From Pseudomonas fluorescens (GTDB lineage: Bacteria > Pseudomonadota > Gammaproteobacteria > Pseudomonadales > Pseudomonadaceae), in the NCBI RefSeq assembly GCF_902497855.1, contig NZ_CABVHU010000013.1, forward strand, positions 124,001 to 188,000: DNA of 64,000 nucleotides, read 5' to 3'. Below the pieces are notes generated by a model, which saw only the letters and a program-made list of their open reading frames with translations, was not told where the DNA came from and searched no databases. The position numbers and the translations under genes are program-made. Every line of letters starts with the position of its first letter. The stretch's first letter is position 1. This document shows positions 36,704 through 44,900 of this stretch, in pieces.

Positions 36704-36842
36704 TGCATTATTTTGCAGGTTTAGTTGGAAGATAAGCTTTAATCTGCATTTTATTGCGTGAATGGGCAGGCAACGGCGATAACAAATGCACTATATTGCA
36801 TCCACCACTTGAGATAACCTCTCCTAAATGCATTTAGATGCA
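36704..36842. promoter_or_regulatory. Array of four hip operators at 41-42 bp spacing
   Basis: Four TGCA-N6-TGCA sites start at 36704, 36745 (second half TGCG), 36787 and 36829, so steps are 41, 42 and 42 bp, about four helical turns. Flanking bases extend three of them (CTGCA...TGCAG, ATGCA...TGCAT). The last site touches the ribosome site of hipA. A -35/-10-like pair (TTGCGT 36754, GATAAC 36778) overlaps site 2. They are most simply operators of the HipB encoded downstream. Confidence 0.75.
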
Positions 36843-36853
36843 GGTGAGATGGC

Positions 36854-38206
36854 ATGTATAACCTGACTTTACAGGTCTTCACGGCAGGGAACTGGCAAGA
36901 CGCCATGATCTTTAGCTTCGACAGTCCTGAAAAAGGATTCGAGAGTCGATGCAACTTCGGCTACGAAACCCCCTATCTCATCGAAAACATTGAGGGTATT
37001 GGGACGCCTTTTGCCAAAGCAGTGAGTGCCAGGTTTCCATTGGACTGGGAGGGTAGGCGATCCAGTGCCCCCGCGTTTCTTCATGACATTGCACCTGCCG
37101 GCGCTGCCAAGAAATTTCTTCTGGCACACATAGGGCGTGACAAGCCCGATGACGTTAGTGTCGACCTCTACCTACTGTCCAGAAGCACTCCTGCACCCAT
37201 TGGCAACATGCGGATAAGAGAGTCTGCCGAGGCAGTGGACCAACGTAAGCCGATGGGTTTTAAGCGACTCGACGTCATTGCTCGCGACAATAGATTTCTC
37301 GAGTATGCCTATGAGCAGGGTGCTGCAATTGGCGGTGCAACAGGGGCAGGTGGCGAGGCGCCAAAGCTCTTGCTGGCTGAGGCCAAGGACGGACTTCTAT
37401 ACCCCGATGCGGTATTGGATGACGCAGACGTCACCCAGCACTGGTTTGTAAAATTCGCTCGCAATAAAGGGAATAAGACTGATCAGGACATTCTTAGAAG
37501 CGAATACCACTACTACAAGGCGCTACAAGCGCTAGGGATCGAGACGGTGGGGGCACGAGGTTTGGCATTGGAAGAAGCGACCAAGCCTAGCTTATGGATG
37601 CAGCGTTTCGATCGTCAGGTGACTTCACATGGCGTCGAGCGTTTTGCCGTTGAGTCAATGTACTCGCTAGCGGACATAACCACGCCCGGTAGCCGGATGA
37701 ACCATATGGACGTTATTCGAATGCTTGCCGGACTCTGGCGGGATGCAGGGCAAGCGAATCAGATCCCGGACCTGGTTGCTGACTACCTGCGTCGGGATTT
37801 GCTCAACAAAATCCTTGGCAACTCGGATAACCATGGACGCAATACCGCAATCATTCGTGAAGCTTCATCGTTCCGTCTGGCACCGATCTATGACTTGGCG
37901 CCGATGGTAATGGACGATGAAGGTGTGACACGCACCACCAAGTGGCCAATAGATCTGGAACGAGCGGGTGAAGTTGATTGGCATGGGGTGTGCCGTGCGT
38001 TGGCCGATATTAGTGATCCGGATGATCCACTGGCAGCATTGAACGATTCGCAAGATTCTTTTGAGCGACTGCGAGAGGATGCGAAGCGTTTCTTGGCACT
38101 CCCCGACATTCTCGCTACCAGCGGCTTGCCCGAGGTGACGATGAATCACCCGCAAATCGCATTGAAAAACCTGGAACATCGTTTGAAAGAGTGGAACCTG
38201 CAATGA
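36854..38206 (+). CDS. hipA: HipA-family serine/threonine kinase toxin
   Basis: 450 residues. The HipA signature is clear: Gly-rich 'GAGGEAPK' (164-171), 'HWFVKFARNKGNK', catalytic NSDNHGRN (323-330) and metal-binding 'YDLAPM' (346-351). Canonical HipA phosphorylates an aminoacyl-tRNA synthetase and arrests growth; the target here is unknown. The gene comes before its antitoxin gene, the reverse of E. coli hipBA, and overlaps it by 4 nt. The codons and AT-rich leader differ from the neighbours, consistent with horizontal gain after pycB. Confidence 0.92.
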   Translation: MYNLTLQVFTAGNWQDAMIFSFDSPEKGFESRCNFGYETPYLIENIEGIGTPFAKAVSARFPLDWEGRRSSAPAFLHDIAPAGAAKKFLLAHIGRDKPDDVSVDLYLLSRSTPAPIGNMRIRESAEAVDQRKPMGFKRLDVIARDNRFLEYAYEQGAAIGGATGAGGEAPKLLLAEAKDGLLYPDAVLDDADVTQHWFVKFARNKGNKTDQDILRSEYHYYKALQALGIETVGARGLALEEATKPSLWMQRFDRQVTSHGVERFAVESMYSLADITTPGSRMNHMDVIRMLAGLWRDAGQANQIPDLVADYLRRDLLNKILGNSDNHGRNTAIIREASSFRLAPIYDLAPMVMDDEGVTRTTKWPIDLERAGEVDWHGVCRALADISDPDDPLAALNDSQDSFERLREDAKRFLALPDILATSGLPEVTMNHPQIALKNLEHRLKEWNLQ

Positions 38207-38535
38207 GCATGACCGTCGCCGAGCGTACTGTGCTCATCGAAAGCATCCAGGAAGCGCTGGCTCAAGGCACTCTTGAGATTAGCGACGCGGTACGTCAATT
38301 ACGAGTAGAAGTCACCGGCCTGCATCAGACCCAGTTCGCGAAGATGTGCAAGATTTCAGTACGCACACTGGTGCACATCGAGCATGGAGAAGGGAACCAG
38401 ACGCTGAAATCGCTGAATGCAGTATTCAGACCGTTTGGTCTGAAGATGGGAGTGGTGCGGATTCGTCGCGTTAGAGCTGATACTGCACCGTCCCTTGCTC
38501 GCGATGGCGGTAAGCTGGATGCAGCAGTGCGTTGA
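38203..38535 (+). CDS. hipB: HipB-like XRE antitoxin
   Basis: 110 residues from the ATG at 38203 that overlaps the hipA stop. A central helix-turn-helix ('GLHQTQFAKMCKISVRTLVHIEHGEG' region, about 45-70) is followed by 'LKSLNAVFRPFGLKMGVVR', typical of HipB-like repressors, and a charged flexible tail. It should neutralise HipA and bind the TGCA-N6-TGCA sites upstream. Confidence 0.88.
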   Translation: MSMTVAERTVLIESIQEALAQGTLEISDAVRQLRVEVTGLHQTQFAKMCKISVRTLVHIEHGEGNQTLKSLNAVFRPFGLKMGVVRIRRVRADTAPSLARDGGKLDAAVR

Positions 38536-38556
38536 AGATCTTTTGCTGTTTAATCC

Positions 38557-39228
38557 TTAATCGCGGCACTCGGCCAGGGTTTTCACCTGCCCCGACTCCG
38601 TCTGGTTCTCATCGGACAGCCACCGCTCAAACCCCGCAGCAATCGCGGGCCATTCCGAGTCCAGAATCGAATACCACGCGGTATCCCGGTTCTGCCCCTT
38701 GACTACCATGTGCTGGCGGAACACCCCTTCAAAACTGAATCCCAACCGCTCAGCCGCGTACTTGGAGCGGGCGTTGCCGTTGTTGCATTTCCACTCCAGG
38801 CGCCGGTAGCCCAGGTCAAAGGAGGCCTTGGCCAGCAAATAAACCGCCTCGGTGCTTTTTGGCGAACGCTGCATCGGCGCACCGAACGTCACGTGGCCGA
38901 TCTCGATACGGCCTTGGGAAGGGACGATCGACATCAGGCTGAGGATGCCTTGCACCTCGCCGCTGGCGCGGTCGATCACGCTGAAGAAGTATGGGTCGCT
39001 GTTGGCCGCATGATTATTCAGCCAGTCATTGAAAGTGCTGCGCTGCGCGAACGGCCCGTAAGGCAAATAGTCCCAAAGCTTCGGATCGGCGCCCGGGCCT
39101 TCCAGGGCATTCCACAAACCGTCGCCGTGGCGTGCCGGGTCAAGTTTTTCCAAGCGGATGAAGCGCCCTTCGATCGTTTGAACCGTCGGTGCCGGGACGC
39201 CTTTCCAGTCCGCGAGTGAAGTCGTCAT
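38557..39228 (-). CDS. GNAT acetyltransferase, RimJ/RimL type
   Basis: 223 residues with AGGAG before the ATG. Acetyltransferase_3 pattern: 'GRFIRLEKLDPARHGDGLW', 'IEIGHVTFGAPMQRSPKSTEA', 'LEWKCNNGNARSKYAAERLGF'. Members acetylate protein N-termini or small amines; the substrate is unknown. It lies 17 bp after the smaller GNAT gene and may belong to the same transcript. Confidence 0.88.
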   Translation of the reverse strand: MTTSLADWKGVPAPTVQTIEGRFIRLEKLDPARHGDGLWNALEGPGADPKLWDYLPYGPFAQRSTFNDWLNNHAANSDPYFFSVIDRASGEVQGILSLMSIVPSQGRIEIGHVTFGAPMQRSPKSTEAVYLLAKASFDLGYRRLEWKCNNGNARSKYAAERLGFSFEGVFRQHMVVKGQNRDTAWYSILDSEWPAIAAGFERWLSDENQTESGQVKTLAECRD

Positions 39229-39244
39229 GCTGTGCTCCTGAACC

Positions 39245-39691
39245 TTAAATGGCTTTGCGAAACTGGATGAAACCAGGCCGTTCGGCGATGCGCTCGTAAA
39301 GCTGGATCGCGGTGGCGTTGGTTTCGTGGGTCAGCCAGTGGACCTTGCAGCAACCGTCCTCCCTGGCTGTGGCGTACACGTATTCGATCAGCTTGCGGCC
39401 GACGCCGGTGCCGCGGGTTTGCGGCGTTACCAGCAAGTCCTGCAGGTAGCAGGAATTTTCGATGCTCCAGTTCGAACGATGGTAGATGAAATTCACCATC
39501 CCTACCGCTTGACCACCGGTCCAGGCCAGCGCCGAGTGGGTCGGTTCGCCAGGGTCGAGCAGGCGCTGCCAGGTGCTGTGGGTGACGGCCTCGGGCAGTT
39601 CGGTGTTATAGAAACGCAGATAGGCCTGCCACAACGGCAACCAGGCAGCATGGTCGTCGGCGCTGACCTGGCGAATCTCGATCTGACTCAT
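39245..39691 (-). CDS. GNAT acetyltransferase next to paiB
   Basis: 148 residues. The second ATG (39691) is chosen because AAGGA is 6 bases before it but directly touches the first ATG (39697). Acetyl-CoA site: 'LLVTPQTRGTGVGRKLIEYVY'. It follows the PaiB-type gene within about 10 bp. In Bacillus, paiA (a polyamine GNAT) is paired with paiB, so polyamine acetylation is a reasonable guess, supported by a deacetylase and polyamine-binding gene at 46.7-48.9 kb. Confidence 0.88.
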   Translation of the reverse strand: MSQIEIRQVSADDHAAWLPLWQAYLRFYNTELPEAVTHSTWQRLLDPGEPTHSALAWTGGQAVGMVNFIYHRSNWSIENSCYLQDLLVTPQTRGTGVGRKLIEYVYATAREDGCCKVHWLTHETNATAIQLYERIAERPGFIQFRKAI

Positions 39692-39700
39692 GTTCATTCC

Positions 39701-40324
39701 TTAACGCATCAAGTGGGCGAGGGCCTGGTCATGCACATCGGGGCTGGCGGCGAGCCCCTCGCGCACACCGGCGATATCTGCGGTGCTGCGGTTCTGGCTG
39801 AGTTTGCGCTGACCTTCCAGGCGCTGGATCGGCAAGGCAAAACCGACGATGGCCTTGAGCATTGCGTCAATGTACTCCGCGGGCGCATCCGCGACCTTCC
39901 ACGGATTGTTGCGACCTGCTTCATGACGATCCGTCAGAGCGCTGACCAGGTTATGCAGGCGATCGGCGTCGGTGAAAACCTCGGCCGTTCCATAAGCGTG
40001 CACGGCGACGTAGTTCCAGGTCGGCACGACCTTGCCGTGTTCCGCTTTGCTCGGGTAGAACCCCGGGCTGACGTAAGCCTCGGCACCGGCAAAAACCACC
40101 AGCGCTTGAGCGCCGTCCTGCAATGCTTTCCATTGCGGATTGGCCCGGGCGAAGTGGCCGTAGAGGGTGCCGTTCGAGCCTTGGTCGGGGCGAAGCAGCA
40201 GTGGCAGATGACTGGCTTGCAGGCCTTGCTCCCCATGGGTCACCAGCACGGCAAGGCGGGTGCCGAGTATCTGCTGCTGCAATTCATGCAAATCGTTGAT
40301 GGCAAAGTTGCTTGGCGTGTACAT
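39701..40324 (-). CDS. PaiB-type FMN-binding protein
   Basis: 207 residues, AAGGAAA before the ATG. Split-barrel flavin-binding fold of the PaiB family: 'MYTPSNFAINDLHELQQQI', 'ASHLPLLL', 'TWNYVAVHAYGTAEVF'. In Bacillus PaiB represses sporulation and protease genes, but its molecular activity is uncertain. It is divergent from a MocR regulator, which likely controls it. Confidence 0.88.
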   Translation of the reverse strand: MYTPSNFAINDLHELQQQILGTRLAVLVTHGEQGLQASHLPLLLRPDQGSNGTLYGHFARANPQWKALQDGAQALVVFAGAEAYVSPGFYPSKAEHGKVVPTWNYVAVHAYGTAEVFTDADRLHNLVSALTDRHEAGRNNPWKVADAPAEYIDAMLKAIVGFALPIQRLEGQRKLSQNRSTADIAGVREGLAASPDVHDQALAHLMR

Positions 40325-40364
40325 GGTGATTTTCCTTGGCGAATGTGTTCATCCTAGGCAGGCT

Positions 40365-40407
40365 ATTGGTCTGTTGTAAGAGCCATTAATGACCAATTTA
40401 ATAGGTC
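40365..40407. promoter_or_regulatory. Dyads in the paiB-mocR spacer
   Basis: ATTGGTC (40365-40371) and GACCAAT (40391-40397) form an inverted pair; TAATGACC then pairs with AGGTCCATTA further right. Repeats of the GGTC half-site fit the multi-site operators of MocR-type regulators. Confidence 0.5.
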
Positions 40408-40414
40408 CATTACC

Positions 40415-41965
40415 ATGACCAGCGAATCACTGTCCTTGTCGTTCAATCCTGCGGGTATCGAACTCGATCGCCGTCAGGGCTTGAGCCGGCAGTTGTATCA
40501 GGCACTACGGGTGCGCGTGCTCGACGGCAGACTGGCCAGTGGCACGCGATTACCGGCCAGTCGCGATCTGGCGGCGGCACTGGCGATTTCCCGCAACAGC
40601 GTGGTGCGGGCCTATGATCAGCTCTACGCCGAGGGCTTTATCGAAGGGCGTGTTGGCGACGGAACTTATGTTGCACAACTGCCTCAAGCGATGCTGCCGA
40701 CGAAAAAACTATCCACAAAAGTATCCACAGGGTTGTCAACAGGCTTACCCACAGCCTTATCCACAAATCGTCTGGATTTACCTGTGGTTTCATCCAGTAA
40801 AGTTATCCACAGTGGTGCTTTGGAGAGGGTAGAAAGGAATCATTTACCAACGCCGCCGAGCGGTCCGCCACGGGCTTTTCGGGTCGGCGTTCCGGCCTTT
40901 GATCTGTTTCCGTTCGAGGTGTGGGCCAAGCTGAACGCGGCTTTCTGGCGTAAACCGGACTTGCAGCAACTCTGTTACGGGGACCCGGCAGGCGATGGGC
41001 GCTTGCGCGGCCTGATTTCGGCGTACCTGCGCAGTTCGCGGGGCATGCAATGCACGGCTGAGCAAATAGTGATCACCAGTGGCGCGCAGCAGGGGATCAG
41101 CCTTTGTGCACAGCTGCTGGTAGAGCCGGGCGACGGGGTGGCGATCGAGAATCCGGGGTATCGCGCGGCGGGGCATGCATTCGCAGTGGCCGGTGCGCAT
41201 TTGCACGGTGTAGCGGTGGACAGTGATGGTATCAATTGTCGCGAATTGGCGAGGCTCGGCAATTGTCGTCTGGCTTACGTCACGCCGTCGCACCAGTACC
41301 CGACCGGTGTGGTCATGAGTCTGGCGCGGCGCCTGGAGCTGTTGGCCTGGGCCGAGCGAACGGAGGGTTGGATCGTGGAGGATGACTACGATGGCGAGTA
41401 CCGTTACAGCGGCGCGCCATTGTCCCCCTTGGCGGCACTCGATCGGCAGGGGCGGGTGCTGTACGTCGGGACCTTCGGCAAGGTCGCCTTCCCGGCATTG
41501 CGCCTGGGTTATCTGGTGTTGCCACCCGCATTGGTGGACGCGTTCTCCCAGCGTCGTGCGGTGGATGTACGGCATTCCGAGGTCAGTACTCAGGCAGTGA
41601 TGGCCGAGTTCATGGCCGCCGGGCATTTCCAGCGACACATTCGGCGTATGCGGCGTGCTGCGCTGAGCCGACGCAATACATTGCTGTCCGGTTGGCCTCA
41701 GGGTATCCCCGGTATCGGCAGTCTGCCGAGTGTCGCGGCAGGGCTGCACTTGACGGTTGCGGTCGAGTCTGCAGCCCGCGAGCAAGCGCTGATTGAAAAG
41801 GCGGCCAGCGTCGATGTCGAGATCAATGCCCTGAGCAGCTACTGGTTACCGGACTCGCAACAACCGCAGGACCAGCGCGCCGGGCTGGTCCTGGGTTTTG
41901 CGGCGGTGCCGGAAGTCGCCATCATCGAAGCACTTCGGCGTCTGGACAGGATCTGGCGCACCTGA
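40415..41965 (+). CDS. MocR/PdxR family regulator (GntR HTH plus aminotransferase domain)
   Basis: 516 residues. GntR HTH at about 20-88 ('ASRDLAAALAISRNSVVRAYDQLYAEG'), a linker (89-145), then a fold-type I aminotransferase domain with PLP site 'YVGTFGKVAFPALRLGY' and 'EDDYDGEYRY'. These regulators bind PLP and usually control a divergent gene, here paiB and the GNAT genes. Linker residues 99-118 are five tetrapeptides (L/V-S/P-T-x) from a 12-bp repeat that also makes DnaA boxes. Confidence 0.93.
   Translation: MTSESLSLSFNPAGIELDRRQGLSRQLYQALRVRVLDGRLASGTRLPASRDLAAALAISRNSVVRAYDQLYAEGFIEGRVGDGTYVAQLPQAMLPTKKLSTKVSTGLSTGLPTALSTNRLDLPVVSSSKVIHSGALERVERNHLPTPPSGPPRAFRVGVPAFDLFPFEVWAKLNAAFWRKPDLQQLCYGDPAGDGRLRGLISAYLRSSRGMQCTAEQIVITSGAQQGISLCAQLLVEPGDGVAIENPGYRAAGHAFAVAGAHLHGVAVDSDGINCRELARLGNCRLAYVTPSHQYPTGVVMSLARRLELLAWAERTEGWIVEDDYDGEYRYSGAPLSPLAALDRQGRVLYVGTFGKVAFPALRLGYLVLPPALVDAFSQRRAVDVRHSEVSTQAVMAEFMAAGHFQRHIRRMRRAALSRRNTLLSGWPQGIPGIGSLPSVAAGLHLTVAVESAAREQALIEKAASVDVEINALSSYWLPDSQQPQDQRAGLVLGFAAVPEVAIIEALRRLDRIWRT
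40709..40811 (+). repeat. Ladder of DnaA-box sequences inside the mocR-type gene
   Basis: DnaA-box-like 9-mers start at 40709 (CTATCCACA), 40721 (GTATCCACA), 40733 (TTGTCAACA), 40745 (TTACCCACA) and 40757 (TTATCCACA), exactly every 12 bp, plus a perfect TTATCCACA at 40803. The first five are one degenerate 12-bp tandem repeat. The sixth is read in another codon phase (encoding V-I-H-S). Confidence 0.8.
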
Positions 41966-41992
41966 GTCTTGTACCGCCCATCAGGGTTGCAG

Positions 41993-44900
41993 TCAGTTTT
42001 CGGCTGCAGGCTCCAAGTCAAAAAACAGCTTTCGTAACGCCGGGTCGTCGATCTTGCGTAAAACCCCATCAATGGGCTCGACTGTGGCGAATGTTTTTTG
42101 TTGCTCCTCGGTAAGCGTTTTCAAATAGGTTTCCGAGATCTTCAGGTGCGCGGCAGTGGGAAAATCTTGAGGACTTTTCAGGGTCGGGTAATGGAAATGA
42201 GCGACCCAGAGTTCCCGATCCTTATTGGTCCTGTCGAGAATCCGGTACTCCTGAAAATAGTCGCCCAGCTGTTTAGTCTTGATTCGGCCTTGGTCTCGAC
42301 GCAAATCGATCTGAGCATTGTCATGCATCCATTTGAATATGGACTGAGTGGGCTTCCTCAATTTGTAGAGGCTGGCGCGCACGCTTTTGCCCGACTCGCG
42401 CAGAGTCTCTGCTGCTGTAAGCAAATCCCGAGGTAAACCGGCCACCGGATATTGCTTCGTGCGCGTCAAAACTTCCTTCACGCTGTCCGCGCTTTGCTTA
42501 AGTTTGCTGGCTTGTTGATCGAATATCTCCTGCATGTCCGCAGGGATACGCGAAGGTCGATAGGCGTCTTTTCGGGTGTGTTCGATAAAACGAGGCACGT
42601 CATCTACCAGGTCGAAACCGTTCGAGACGATGTCCGCGTCGTCCGATAGCGAAGATGACTTTGCAGTATGTTCCAGAGTCAGTACCCCAAGAGATTCTTC
42701 GATACTGGATGGCGTTTCACTGCTGGTCTGTTGACGTGGTCTGGTCTTTTTTACCTTGATCTGGGTCTTTGAGCGCATCGCTGCCTGCTTCGACGGTCCG
42801 GCAGATTCTTTCGACTTGGCCTGTTGTTCTTTTTCCAGCAAGGACGAGCGCAGCTTTTCAGCGTTTTTCGCGAATCCGTCAATGAGCTCAAGCAGGTGGT
42901 CAACACTCGCTTGCTTTAAATGGCCCGGGTATATTTCTGGCAGTTCCCGAAACCGCTGAGCGACATCGGCAAAGGTTTCGATTAACTGACTCAATTCCTC
43001 AATCTGCTGTTGTGGGTTGAGATCGTCTGGTGTTTTCTTCAGGTACTTTGAAATCCGGTGAGCGGCAGTGGCCCCCCTCACGGTCAGATTGCCGACGTCA
43101 TCACGAGCCTGCGTCATAGTCGCGCTAGCCTGTTCTTCCAGGCAAAGCTCCTGAGCGATGCCGATTTCGTTGGCTCTGATTTCCCATTCGGTGAAAGAAG
43201 GCGCCAGCTTTCGAAGGAGAATCGCTTGCTTAACGCCTGGCATTCCGAGCGCATCCATTGTGTCGAGTTCTTCTCGTGAAAGCACAAGTCTTTCAACCAT
43301 CGCCTGGCTCAAATCTGTCGCTTGCTGTACTTGGTTTACATGGGCTTCCCTTGACGATTTAGCTATCGTGACTTCAGACCGCCAAGCGCGGGTCAACCGG
43401 ACATACTCTCTTTTTTTTACGAAGAACCAGAGCGAATGATATTTCTCTAACTCAGTATGCATGCGCAACGATTCGGAGATGTAGCTCGACCCGCCACCCA
43501 GTGCATGCCATTCCCTTAGTTGCTCCAAAGCTTGGCGGTAAGCTGCGATCATCTCATCCGTTTTTTCCACGAACACGGCTGACAATCGATCACGGGTCTC
43601 TGCCGTGGCCGCGGAAAATTCTGCCTGAGCCTTGGCGACGGCGTTCTTTTTCTGCTCTTCGCTGCCTTCGATGTCCGGATCCTGCGGCCCGGCCTTCTTT
43701 TTCTGAAACAGGTCTCGTGCTTCTTTCAGTTCTATTCTGCGACGTTGATTCGAATCTTGTAGCGTTTTACGTCGATGTTTCGGCCCGCCGCCTTTCAATC
43801 GCCAGCGCAGATCAAGCACCCATCGTCCGTCATTATCACTGGCAAGCAATGGGCCATATTTTGCCGGGTTATCGGGATCGACGATTTGCACCTGGTCATC
43901 CCCGGTAACACTGACGATGAACCAGCGTTTGCCGACTTTGGCATAGGTTTTATGATCAAAATGATGTAAATGCCTTGGAATAGCGCTGTCCTTGCTCGCA
44001 TCCTCGGTATCAAGGCCGGGCGGAGTGACGTTGAAAGCGTCCAGATAGGCCTCAAGTTCTGCTGGTGAGCGCCGGGGGACTGACCCGGGTGCGGCCACTT
44101 GAGAATCATGTGTCGAGGGGAGCTCGCCTGAATGGACGGTCATGTCGAGCGTGACAGCAATGGTCGCAGGGGCTGGGGCCTCATGCTCTGTCAGCGACTC
44201 GCGGGCGATACCGGGCTTGCTCAATAGCGTCTTGCGCCGCATCACCGCGTGATGGCTGAGCATTATGCCCAGCGATAACAGGATGTCCGCCTCGGATCGC
44301 CACTGGTTGAAGCTGTCGCCTTTTTCATGGGCATCAAGGGCTTGTTGGATTTGTTCGATAACCTGCCAGGCCCACACCGCGGTGCCGACGGCACCACTGA
44401 GGAAGTTGGTCGCGACGCTGAATAATGCCCAGCTGCTGTCTTTGAGCAGTGTCCAGCGCCGTTCGGCATTCGATTGTGATTGGCGGTCCGCAAGGGTGAC
44501 CAGCGCCTGGGCATTTTTTCTGAACAGTGCGGTGTGGGTATCCCCGGTCATTTCCCGGGTTTCCAATACCACTCGCCCGAACTGCTCGGCCCTGAGGAAA
44601 GGGTTGACCAGCTGTTCAGCTGCCAACCATGGAGACGGCAGCCCCACCGGAAAAACGTACTGGGAGTATTCAAAGCTCAGGGTTTTGGTTGCAAGCCAGG
44701 CAAGTACCGAGTCGCGCAGATCTCCGGGCTGGTGCAAGGCGTAGAGCAGATTCTGCCGCGAGGGAAACTGCATCAACGGTACATCCTGCATCGGCCGATA
44801 AAGCAGACAGGCCCCCTTGGTATCGTCCCGAGGGCTGATAATGAACATATTGGTCACGGTGTCGCTGGCGCTGATCAAACGGTGTTGCGGCTTCAGCGTC

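Noticed and set aside
40784..40792. Seventh, inverted DnaA box (TGTGGTTTC)
   Set aside because: Only about 6 of 9 positions match.
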